DNA from: Topomyia yanbarensis
Lineage: Eukaryota; Arthropoda; Insecta; Diptera; Culicidae
Assembly: GCF_030247195.1 (NCBI RefSeq)
Contig: NC_080672.1
Location: forward strand, 398,801,037 to 398,865,036
Direction of reading: 5' to 3'
DNA length: 64,000 bases
Under the pieces are notes generated by a model that was given only the letters and a program-made list of their open reading frames with translations, ran no database searches and was not told where the DNA came from. The position numbers and the translations under genes were made by a program. The stretch's first letter is position 1, and each line of letters opens with the position of its first letter. Shown here in pieces: positions 44,569 to 54,334 of the stretch.

Positions 44569-44801
44569 CTCGCGTTTTTTGAAAAGGGCCAATAAGTATA
44601 CTGTCAAAATTCACTTTGAGAGGACATTTTGGACAAACCATTAATCGCCGATTAGAAATCAAAACAGCAGATGAAAGAGAAAACTTTTCTCGTTCATAAG
44701 ATGTTAACATCCATTCTCGGTGAGCTACGGTATGTCCGGAATTTCCTCTCAAAGTTAATTTTGACTGCATGCTTATTGGCCGTTTACAAAAAACACTCGA
44801 G
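44569..44801. mobile_element. MITE related to family M4
   Basis: Inverted arms near 'gcgttttttgaaaagggccaa' and 'ttggccgtttacaaaaaac' enclose an interior with GAAAACTTTTCTC and 'ggacaaacc/ggtatgtcc' arms. These resemble the interior of the copies at 27251 and 50197, although the outermost ends differ. Confidence 0.6.
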
Positions 44802-45268
44802 AATTTATAGATCACGTTCTTTTCTCTTTTTTCGTTTATACGTAGTACTTGACAATCTGTAACTGTATTAGCAAATACAAATATGTTGTAATAATAATTT
44901 GTATTTGGTATTAGTGTGTTCTACGATAAGTTTTCCTCCACCTGTCATAGGTAGAAGAAAACGAATCGAAAATAGCTTTTCGGTCGGATTATTTTCATTA
45001 TGGAACCTGACCAACCGATATTGTACGTCTCCGGAATAAGTTTTACAGCAACATAAAGCATTTCAACACCATTAGAAATACTTTAAATATGCTATTTCAA
45101 ATGTTTAAATTGGCTGACAGTTTTGTATATGACAGCTAGAGGAAAACAAACCCCCCTCCCCCATTAGTATGTGTGAAATGATTTGCATAGAACTCTATTG
45201 AATACTTTACGGTGACGTCACAAATGAACTGATTGTTCATTTTTGACAGTTCGCTTGTACTGTTTACA

Positions 45269-45527
45269 TCAAGATTAAAGACGCTGAATCCCTCTGGATA
45301 AAGACTCGACACGTCAATCGTTTGTTTACCATTTAGCTGTCAGTGTCATTCCAATCGAGCACGAGACCTGTCAATGGCCCTCGTTCCAGAAGGATTCGAA
45401 GCGATTTTCTTCGGAATGAGGGCTTTTGACAGGTCTCGTGCTCGATTGGAATGACACTTACTGATAAATAATAAGAATAAAATAGAGATGGCGAGTCTTT
45501 ATACAGAGGGATTCAGCGTCTTTAATC
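45269..45527. repeat. Two nested palindromes
   Basis: The outer arms (near GATTAAAGACGCTGAATCCC at about 45272 and its complement ending about 45528) are a foldback. Between them lies a second, longer-armed palindrome at about 45348-45462 (arms 'gtgtcattccaatcgagcac', with 'gacctgtcaa' inside). This looks like one foldback inserted in another. No ORF. Confidence 0.75.
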
Positions 45528-45948
45528 AAGATGAGAGAAAGGTGGGAACATTTGACACTTTTGAGTGTATTAGTTCTATACTTGCAAAATTAAGCATGGC
45601 GGCCGGGGCCCTTGAAGTGAACATAAACATCCGAACGAGCATCCTGATTCGTTGGCGCACGATGAAAAGTGAGAAAAGGAAGAGCTTCACCTCGGATCTA
45701 CCGATTAGAACACTTAGGAACACCTTTAACCTCAAAAAAAATCCGATAAAATTAACGTTGACCGAACCGAAACAAAACTTATGGCAACAGAAAGGCCCAC
45801 TACGACACTTGTCTGTGCTTTTCTTCTTCATATCCTCTTGTTCTTGCGGCTTCATCAATGAAAAATGACAACCGCACTCACACACAGAAAAAAATGTGCA
45901 CACCTGTATCCGTCTTGTGTTTACATGGACTTAGAAAATTCTTTGACG

Positions 45949-46201
45949 GTGCCGATGGTTGGGTGATAAGCGTGACCGCCACTAACCCCAGTTGGTCTGG
46001 GTTCAATCCCAGTCGAGGTCGTTGAGATTTTTCAGAGGTGAGAAAAATCTGAGGAAGGGAAGTAAATCCGTTGGTCCCCGGTCCATCAGTTGATGGGTCG
46101 ATATCTAGTCCAGATAGTGGGAGTCGTCACCTCTCTGGCGTCGGTGTTTGGCCTCGTAACGGAAATAGGCCGACAGAAAATAACCACAACTAAGAAGAAG
46201 A
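45949..46201 (+). mobile_element. tRNA-headed SINE, second copy
   Basis: The head contains 'ggttgggtgataagcgtgac' (box A-like) and GGTTCAATCCC (box B, 46000-46010), and the tail is a short AAG-type repeat. The flanks AAAATTCTTTGACG (45935-45948) and AAAATTCTTTACG (46202-46214) form the target-site duplication with one base lost. The first ~85 bases resemble the head of the SINE at 10744-11158 while the rest differs. The flanking DNA ('tttacatggacttag' and its complement near 46238-46262) is itself an inverted repeat. Confidence 0.75.
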
Positions 46202-46770
46202 AAAATTCTTTACGATTTACTTTGACCAAATCTGTCCACAAATTTTTCTAAGTCCATGTAAACAGTACAAGCGAACTGTCAAGAAAAGTAAGATTAACTG
46301 TTTCAGTAAAGAACCTATAGGTAATAATAGGGGATGACAGGTATGGGTAGGACAAAATGGCCGCCTCGTAGGAGCCTGGATGAGATGAGGTAAACAAAAC
46401 ATAGAGAATTGACTTATTTGACGTCTAGGACACCAACACAGTTGCAATGTGTATAGACAACATACATATAACGCTATGTTTTCAATTCGCCATCTGATTT
46501 AACCTCATTTGGCAAAAAAACTACCCGATTTAACCTCAATCTCTCACTAGCACAACTCCACATAGATTAGTCAATTGTCAAACATGAACCTCATTCATTC
46601 GTGCCATTTTGTGGAACTCATTAATTAATATTATTTACCAATTATTGGTACGCATAGGTAATGGATATTAATCACTAGTTTTTATCTCGAAATTGTTTTT
46701 CCTTTTCACCAAGGCATTTTGTATAGCTATAATAAATTCATTTTACAAGTTTACTTTTTAAAATTGTATT

Positions 46771-46776
46771 TTTATT
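46771..46776 (-). terminator. Poly(A) signal of the SKP1-like gene
   Basis: AATAAA on the minus strand, about 82 bases after the stop codon of the SKP1-like ORF, at a distance normal for 3'-end processing. Confidence 0.55.
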
Positions 46777-46857
46777 GGCGAAAAATAGCTTACAAAACAC
46801 TCGCATTAACTATAATAGCAAACTCCTACTCAAACTCGCAAGTTTCGTGACTCCTCA

Positions 46858-47343
46858 TCACGTTCTGTCCTCCCACAACTGCACCCTTTCGCGTATTTTC
46901 TCCTCCTCACCCGGCGGAAAGTCGTTCTTGATGTGAAAAGTGCTTCTGATTTGTTCCACCGTTTTGCCCTTCATCATATTGGCCACCGATTTGCAGGTCA
47001 GAGCAACGAGCCCCTTCATATCGAGATAATTTGCGGCCACCATCAGCTGGAGCAAGGTACGCTGATCCACCCTCAGGAACTTACGATCCCACCAACTGAT
47101 GTCATCGAGCAGGTTCAGCCCTTCAATGGCCGGCGCGTCCTCGTCATGCTTGTGATGTTCGACCCACTCTAGAATTTTACGGAAAATCGCCGAGCTAACG
47201 TTCGGCAAAGGAATTGCTTCGTTGTCGTCGATGCCAATACCGGCGTCATCCAGCATGGTTCTGATGATTCCGAAGTGTCGCACAATTTGGACGTCTAGAA
47301 CGAATTCGACTTCGTCCGAGGTTCGTAGTTTGATTGTTGATAT
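46858..47343 (-). CDS. Skp1: SKP1-like protein, intronless, ATA in place of the start codon
   Basis: SKP1 bridges cullin-1 and F-box proteins in SCF ubiquitin ligases. The frame is 161 codons, the family's normal length. It shows the BTB/POZ fold start (TIKLRTSDEVEF, PLPNVSSAIFRKILEWVEHH), the linker DISWWDRKFLRVDQRTLLQL, and the C-terminal F-box-binding helices (AANYLDMKGLVALTCKSVAN, MMKGKTVEQIRSTFHIKNDF). No frameshift or internal stop occurs. The expected initiator (47341-47343) is ATA, and an in-frame TAG lies 15 codons upstream. The first ATG on the predicted transcript is in frame at 47254-47256, giving 132 residues without the first BTB strands. The intronless gene lies in an RGK intron on the same strand, so it is probably a retrocopy. 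Confidence 0.85.
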   Translation of the reverse strand: MSTIKLRTSDEVEFVLDVQIVRHFGIIRTMLDDAGIGIDDNEAIPLPNVSSAIFRKILEWVEHHKHDEDAPAIEGLNLLDDISWWDRKFLRVDQRTLLQLMVAANYLDMKGLVALTCKSVANMMKGKTVEQIRSTFHIKNDFPPGEEEKIRERVQLWEDRT

Positions 47344-47396
47344 GATGTTAATGGTTTGTTTTATGGCAGACTAGCAGAGTGAGTTCTGTTTGTTGC

Positions 47397-47403
47397 TTTT
47401 ATA
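47397..47403 (-). promoter_or_regulatory. TATA-like box upstream of the SKP1-like gene
   Basis: TATAAAA on the minus strand, about 54 bases upstream of the expected start codon. An initiator-like TCACTC lies near 47377-47382, at about the right spacing. No DPE was assessed. Confidence 0.4.
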
Positions 47404-47514
47404 TGGTCGACGAGAGATTACGTACACTTCCTGTTTTAAGCTACCTAAAAGTTCGTTATTTTCATATGGCCGACGAAAAATAAAAATGCAGTTAGCATAC
47501 TAATAATGACTGTT

Positions 47515-47632
47515 AACTGTGAGCCGTGTTTGCCAACACTGCCATTAAACTGTGAAGCAATGTTTGTAAACACGGCTCACAGTAAAAGTCATTTTTAAGT
47601 CGACTTTGTCAGCGTGCACGGCCTAATTTTCT
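47515..47632. mobile_element. Small foldback MITE family M5, truncated copy
   Basis: The inner palindrome (ACTGTGAGCCGTGTTTGCC and its inverted partner) and the right outer arm (GTCGACTTTGTCAGCGTGCAC) match 42391-42546. The left outer arm is missing. Confidence 0.7.
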
Positions 47633-47648
47633 AGCATAATCTTTTACA

Positions 47649-48513
47649 CTGAGAAACAAAATTATGCAGAGTTAGCTTTCTTTCTATTCTTGTCTCTTTT
47701 ATTCTGTCGTGTTTTTTTTGAATTTCCAGCTTAAACTTCTAGTACACAGAAAACTTTCATTACTTAGCAGTAGGTAATTTTAAATCTGTGCATCCTACTT
47801 CCTCCAACGAAAAATGAAAGAGAGGGTGTCCAAATTTACCCAAAAATAATGAGATATTACCCAAAGCCGACTAAACTTCATCCCATTAATTTTGAGTAAA
47901 ACAATCATTCCCTCTCGCTTGTTTTCCGGCAGTGAAATAAGGACAGCAAATTAAAATTACCTACTAGGTAATGGATTTTAAGTGTGTATGCATTCAATAA
48001 GTGGATAGACCGAATATGTTCAATTGAGTTCTTGTCGTCCGGTCTCACAAACGCTAATGCAGTTTCTTGGTTGAAAACAATCCCATTTGCTTTTACCGTC
48101 TTTCTTCATTGAGTTCTTTGCGACCGGTCTCACGAACACTAATGAAGCTTCCTGGTTGAAACCAATCCCATTTATTTTTGCCGTCTTTGTTTATTATTTT
48201 CCACCAGCTTGTGATGTAGTATTTGTGTCATGCGGCGTGTACGTACATGGACCGTAAAAAAGTCTATTATTTTCCATCAGCTAGTGATGTAGTATTTGTG
48301 TCATGTGAATTTTATTAATGCATCGATAGCATAGTTTTCTATCTGCCTCTCATTTCTTCTGCTGTAAATTTTATGCATTGGACATATTCGGTCTATCCAC
48401 TCATTGAATTCTTACTAGAAGTATATGCATGGAAATGCATAAAAATCACAGCAGAAGAAAAGAGTTGGGAATAGAAAGTATGCTAACTATGCATATTTTT
48501 GTTTCTCAGTGTA
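47649..48513. mobile_element. MITE nest: CACTGAGAAACAAAAT element with insertions
   Basis: Outer ends CACTGAGAAACAAAAT (47649) and ATTTTTGTTTCTCAGTG (ending 48513) are inverted, with matching subterminal blocks ('agttagctttctttctatt'-like and its complement). Inside are a TACACA...TGTGTA element (about 47741-47988) and a second one with ends near GTGGATAGACCGAATATG (about 48001) and CATATTCGGTCTATCCAC (ending about 48402). The latter contains two imperfect tandem duplications: a unit of about 85 bp with 'ggtctcac', and a unit of about 45 bp with 'gatgtagtatttgtgtcatg'. Confidence 0.7.
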
Positions 48514-50192
48514 CATCAGCCGTAGAAAAGTCTATGAATAAAATTTACAGCAGAAGAAACGAGAGGTAGATAGAAAAGTATGCTTTCTGTAAAAACCTGT
48601 TTTAAGGTGGCAGCTCCATTTGAACCCCTTGGCGCAGCAATATTTTCGAAACCAAAAAAGGTGATTTTTAGCCACATTGCGCAGGAAAACTGTTTAGAAC
48701 ATTACTACGAACCATTTTTACATATTTGTGTAAAGCAAATCAACTTATCTTGGAAGAAATATCGTTTTTAGTTTTCCCATACATTTCATCGCTAAGCTAA
48801 GCGAGAGTGAAGAAATCGGCCCTAAGACTCGTTGATGAATTCCTTACAATGAAGAAAAGGTAAGTAAAGTTCACCTCTGATTCAACTGCCAAAGTTTTCT
48901 TTAGCATTCTAATAAGCAAAGCAAAGCTTCAAAAGTATGTTATTGTTTCGTTATGCTACAGCTTTCCCATATCAGTTCCAGCTGTCTAATTAGGTTTCCA
49001 GCGTTGTTGATTTTTCCTACACACCATTACAAGTTACGGATATAATTCTTACCGCGGTATTAAAATGGTAAATTTATAGTCGCTTGGCACGCCATTCATT
49101 CAGACTGCAGAGTACAGAGATGTAAAATGCATTCCGAGTAAAATCTTACCAACACAAAATCGAATGGTGTAGATCTTGCAACTTTGATTGTTTGCTTTCA
49201 GTCGGAACGTAGTTAACAATGTCCTTAATGGAGAAAAATTGTTTTCTACCAAAACTTATCTCCCTTGGAAAAAATATAGTATAGTGCTTAATTGCATTGG
49301 CTTGCTAACCCAAACCAAGCTTCGGCGTCATTTGTTCTCATCAGCCTAAACAGAACATTTCTTGCGGGACATCATGCTTGACTAGGTATTTGCTCAGAAA
49401 CACAAATCCTGCCTCTTTGGAGCTAGCGTCAATCAGGCGCTAGCTAAGTTCTGTCACTAAGTTAGTGCCAGATTCTGATGAGTCGAAACGCAAACTGCAT
49501 AATTAATTTAACGTAATTATCCCAGGCAGAATGTTTTAAGCCAGATCACCCATCGAATCGACGAAGGCATGTGGCGTGATATAGCACGTGAGTTTAATCA
49601 GGTTGTGGCTCGTTCCCCTGTGGAATGGACGTGGCTCGACAACCGCGAATAATTCTTCTCCAGGCAATTGCCACAACTCGCACAAACTTGTGGCATTCAT
49701 TCAGCTACTGTTGGGGTCTCCTCAGCGTACGCTTCACCGGTTCAGGTCCTTGCCTTGTCCTTGCTGTAGTGTACGTACGGGTTGTACCCCATCCTTGGAG
49801 CATAATATCGCGTGATAAAAGGGAAAACTGATAGTTTCCGGTGTTAATCACTGTTTGCTATGGGCCGCCACTAAATGGATTTTCGCTAGCGGTTAATTGT
49901 ATGTATTTATGTCTACGCTGCTAACTGGCGTTAGCAAGCAAATTAAAGCTTTCACGGTGATGTCATTATTAATTTAGAAACATGAAATATGTGACGATAA
50001 CGGTGCAAAGCAAGTCGTACTACATATTATAAATAATTAACAAGCATAACCATAATGACTGATAATGCCCAACGTGGTTCAATATTGTCTTTGGTTTACT
50101 GTTTTTTTTTGTTTAGGCGAATGCAGTTTTTTCTGGACATAATAACGGCATGGAACGTCTTGTTCGTAATACGTAAATTACTCTTTGATAAC
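48514..50192 (-). other. Intronic stretch, no gene recognised
   Basis: Inferred RGK intron. Overlapping short frames at 49588-49831 lie in a GC-richer patch, but neither strand shows a known domain. A repeated 'agcagaagaaa' block near 48452 and 48550 belongs to the neighbouring MITE nest. Confidence 0.35.
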
Positions 50193-50196
50193 AGTT

Positions 50197-50430
50197 CTCG
50201 ACAAACATATTATTATAGCTCAAAAGCCATCTGTCAAAATTCGATTTGTGAAAAAATTCTGGAGAAACCGTTGTTACCTAAGCACGGTGCAGGGTAGTCG
50301 ACGAAAAAGAAAACTTTTCTCTTTTGTTTGCTATTAATGGCTGTGCTGCGCGATTAACGGTTCGTCGGGAATTTAGCCCAAAGCGAACTTTGACAGTTGG
50401 CTTTTGAGCCCTAATCATATGTTTGTCGAG
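50197..50430. mobile_element. MITE family M4, copy 2 (4-bp duplication)
   Basis: The ends CTCGACAAACATAT and ATATGTTTGTCGAG are inverted. AGTT lies on both sides (50193-50196 and 50431-50434). It belongs with the copy at 27251-27466, which has AAAT as its duplication; two different exact 4-bp duplications define the family's target-site length. Confidence 0.8.
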
Positions 50431-50589
50431 AGTTGTTTTTCGGCAGCTTGTCCACGCCCAATTGGGAATGTCTAGCGTTCATTCAACAAACGCCGACCGC
50501 ATAGGACTACCGTAGGATAACTTCCTCTAACTGGGAAGATGGAATAAACAACTATTGTCAAAGTAGGGACTGTCGTCAAATTACGAATA

Positions 50590-50867
50590 CAGTCGTGATT
50601 CGCTGGTTGGGCCACACCTCTGTCCAACTAACGAATTTGATTCGTTAGTTGGACCGACAGACAGACGTCAAAAACTCTCCAAAGGAGACGTTAGTAGTGT
50701 AATTGCATCTATTCACATCCGTAATAATTGTCAGATTGATTGTCAAAGTAAATTTGACATAAGATTTTGACATTCAGATGTTTTTTAGTTGGACAATGGT
50801 CCAACTAGCGGAGGTCCAACTAAAAAGCGGTCCAGTTAAAAAGTGTCCAACCAGCGAATCACGACTG
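50590..50867. mobile_element. MITE family M2, longest copy
   Basis: The ends CAGTCGTGATTCGCTGGTTGG and CCAACCAGCGAATCACGACTG are inverted and TA flanks both (50588-50589 and 50868-50869). The interior has further inverted pairs ('gtccaactaacgaat' and 'attcgttagttggac'). At 278 bp it seems the parent form of the 187-bp copy at 42599. Confidence 0.88.
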
Positions 50868-51035
50868 TAGTATGATATTATGGCTGCCATTATGGCACGT
50901 GAAAGGCTGGAATATTGTTAGCTGGATATAAATTTAGCACCACATCTTTTAGACTGTCTAGTACTTCACGTTAGTAAATACCATGTGCACCATTAACAAT
51001 GCCGCTTATATTCCAAAATATCAATTAATACTGAC

Positions 51036-51137
51036 CTGGATCGTTGCTGTGGCAGGCATAGCTGATTTGGTCGTCCCGATGCTCGGCTACCGGGTGTTTT
51101 CACCGATTGAGATCGGCTGTGATGTGGACTTCCATAT
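51036..51137 (-). CDS. RGK-family small GTPase, upstream N-terminal exon
   Basis: The exon is bounded by an acceptor CTTTACGTTTCAG and a donor CAG|GTCAGT. It is 102 nt: one base, 33 codons, two bases. It reads YGSPHHSRSQSVKTPGSRAS, then GRPNQLCLPQQRS. Its last two bases plus the first base of the exon at 41101-41250 make an Arg codon, joining as QQRSR then VASMPNT, across a 9785-bp intron. The basic, Ser-rich composition fits an RGK N-terminal extension. It starts mid-codon, so at least one further upstream exon must exist at higher coordinates; I did not find it. Confidence 0.75.
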
Positions 51138-53400
51138 CTGAAACGTAAAGGAAAATGATGTGGATAAATACACGGTCAAATTTACATAGCAATTTGATAC
51201 AGAATCGGGAGAAAATAGATTCATTTCTAATGCGATTTTCAAATAAATTACAGAAGTCTCGAGTTTGATTTCTTTGGAGTAGTACTTTTCTCTTGTTATT
51301 TATCGAGGTCTACTACTAGCAGTTTGAAAAGTAATTTTATGTGCTTTATCGATTGAAAGAAAGGTACATTTGTTGAAACGACACCAGAGTGCGTGGTTTT
51401 GGACCGCATTGCATTGAGCCGAACCGTGGACTACCAAAGCGCAATGTTTGCTATCAGCGAGGCAGACACTAACCCAGATAACATCTTCTATAAAACATAT
51501 CGCGATGAAAATACATGAAACGAAGAATCGAGCGAGTGGATGAATGGGATAATGGGGAATTGCCTCGTAAGCCAAATCCACCGCTGGTGCCTAACTCTAA
51601 TAGCTCGCGTCGATGCACCGGACACCACGTTCTACCAAGAACCGCCGTACCGATCTCATGAACCTACCAGGAAGTCCGTGAGCAGGCTAGTTCCACCGTC
51701 AAGGACTAGATAGAGGAGGGTGCGGGAAGTACCAGCGGTAGATCGTCGGGACACCAGCGAACCGGAAGCACCGAGCTGATCTCGACACCCGAGTAGATGG
51801 CGACAAAACTGGGTCATCTGAATGGGGAAAAATTCCGCAGCCGAGAAATTCTCAGTTGGAATTGACTGGAATCGCTGCCGCCGGGTAGTAACTATCAAAG
51901 TGGATCGTGAGCTAAATGGCTTGTGGAAACGGTAGCTAAATGGCTCACGGAAACAGGACATAAGTGGCTCATTGAGACGGGGGTTATAAATAGCTACTAT
52001 ATCTTATTGTCCTGCTCCAAAAGCTTCTGGATTAATATGATCAAAAAAACCTCGTCTTTCAATATTATTGCGATAGCTCAATAGAATAAAGCGACAGTCC
52101 ACTTAGCTTTAACGAAGCTTCCTTCGGATGATGACGTGTATCAAAATAAAACTCCATCAATCGATAGAGTTGAAAATATGAAAGGGAAGATTTTTTCGCT
52201 TTATCGTTAGATTTAAAACATGGATATTACCACAAACCATGTGGTTCTTGTATGGTATTTTGAACCATATTGGAAATGTTTTTAAACGTTTGATAAAATG
52301 GGTGGCATATGGTACACATTTATGCGGATAGCTCTCTCTTATACAAACTTTTGATTGATGGGTTACATATCTTGAAAAAATTATTTCGTTAAAACAAATA
52401 ACTCATCTATTAATTCCTTTCTTCAAAAAACCAAATTTGAAAAAATCTGTTGTAGTAGATATAATAAAAATATATTTATAGGAGACTTCATTGAATGAGC
52501 CACACAGCTCTCGGGGTGGGACAACACATTTCAAGCGATTCTTTTTACTGTGATTTTACCGCACCGGACTGCTGTTCCCATTTTCACATTCAGAGTGCGC
52601 AGCATCGCATGCGCATCGCTTCATATTTTTCTTTGCATCTGTCCTGTTTTCGCGCACGTATAGGTTCATCGATGTTCTGTTCACTCACTCTTTCAGTGGT
52701 CCGCATACTCATCGAGGACAGAGCTGCCATTTATACAGATTTCAAGAACGAAGATACAGATTTCAATGAAAGTTTATGAATAGGTATATGATAAAAAAAC
52801 AGCTCTTCTAAAATAAATTATTGTCAACTGAACCGAAACACTTTTTATATTCGAAACGTCTGGTGGGACAATTATCGATTTGAACGGTTTAAGTTATTTT
52901 AATGTTCGTTGTTCAACGAGGACGGTTTGTGCTCATGAAAACTTGTAAACATTCAATTTCTTTGTTGAGTACATCGAAGTCAGATAACTCACTTTTTTCC
53001 TGGACGGGTTTCAGATATTTATTAGGGTTTAGACCGTTTTAACCTGACCGGTCATTCACCCGTTTTTGCTGTTTATTTTGCTTGTTTGTTTATTTATTTG
53101 GGCTTTAACCCAAAGGGTCGTTCGCCTTAATTATTTGTTTTGTTTTTCGTCTCGCATAGCGCTTAATTCGGCCTCACATATTTTAAACGGCTGCATTTTT
53201 AAGTTTAATTTCCCTTCGATCTTCTCTATCCGCAAATCCCTTCCCATATATTTTTATTAGTTCATTTCAAATTCTCAGCAAGTCGTCTGGCAGCTTTGTA
53301 CGCAAAGTTTGCCAGCATCCGCTGAACTGAAATTATGTAAACGTCAAACTGTAGCAAAACTGGCTACCAGCGAGCACTAATTGTCATTTTACAATCGACC
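51138..53400. other. Gene-poor stretch upstream of the known RGK exons
   Basis: A GC-richer block at 51600-51960 contains a minus-strand frame of 101 codons and two variants of 'taaatggct(c/t)', but its possible GTAGGT donor would create a stop with the next exon, so it was not used. A plus-strand frame at 52495-52779 shows no domain. Confidence 0.35.
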
Positions 53401-53499
53401 AAGCAAAAAGTGAGAGGAAATAGGTTGTTGCTGCAAGGAAAAAGTCAATTTTCCTGATTTTTCCTAGCGAAATCAGGAAAAATTCCATTCAAGGTAGCT

Positions 53500-53782
53500 G
53501 CCAAAAGTTGCTCATTACGTCAATCGATGAAAATTCGCGTTTTCTCCGGGTGAAAAGCCGTCTACCGCGGATGGATAGTGACTCGAAGGTGAAAGTGTCA
53601 TTCCGAGTGAAGGCAGCAGTGGAAAAATCTTGCCTTGTGCGGATCTACTCGCCTCTGATGGTGGGGGTTCATGTTCAAACAAAAACATTTCCTGCTCGAA
53701 TTGTGTGAAACTGTGCTGCTGTGTGGGAAAAATTGAAACTGAAACGCACTCGCTGACGGGCGACTGGCCGCAGGAAGTAAGT
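53500..53782 (+). other. Possible non-coding first exon with GTAAGT donor
   Basis: A GC-richer block than its surroundings ends at a consensus donor (exon end 53776, GTAAGT 53777-53782). It contains a short complete frame (ATG at about 53570, stop before the donor), so it could be a 5' leader of a plus-strand gene, divergent from the RGK gene. No downstream exon was identified. Confidence 0.25.
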
Positions 53783-54334
53783 TATAAACAAATTGTTCGC
53801 AGTTTTTTTTTTCCTTCATCATTGCTTAGGCGGGGATGGTGACGTGAAATCGATCCAGTAGGGGATATAGGGTTTACGTAAATACGCCGTCGGAATGGTG
53901 TATAGTTGATAGGTAAACAAAGTTCAACTGCATGGCTTTGATGGAAAGCAGCTGCGGGTTCCGTTGCTTTGCGGGCAAATGTGACGTAAAAGCCGTGACA
54001 GGGAAAGTAAACAAAAAACGGGTAAACAATGCAAAATAGTGTTCTTTAAACTATGTAGCAACGTTTCTTGTAAGCAACAGTTGGTGTTCCATGTATTGTG
54101 CAGTACAAGGGTTATCATAGTTGTAAATTTGAGTACGACAATCTAGTAGTAGGTATGTCAGGTCAAGGAAGAAAAAGTACATCCTTTACAAAATAAGATT
54201 TTATCATCAAAATATTAAAGTATCCATTTCGTAAGGTAGAAGAGCGTCAAAATGAATTGATGGAGAAAAGTGACGCTTGAATCCTGCTAGTCATTGAGTT
54301 CCATCACTTCTGATGCAGTTATTGTTGCATGTAG

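Noticed and set aside
45949..46025. Possible tRNA gene (boxes A and B)
   Set aside because: No acceptor-stem pairing or proper cloverleaf, and target duplications show it is the head of a SINE.
51656..51961. Minus-strand 101-codon frame with a possible GTAGGT donor, considered as an upstream RGK exon
   Set aside because: The join to the exon at 51036-51137 in the required phase gives a stop codon, and the segment contains repeated motifs.
52670..52790. Minus-strand GTGAGT donor candidate as another RGK exon
   Set aside because: The phase needed for the next exon produces a TGA just before the donor.
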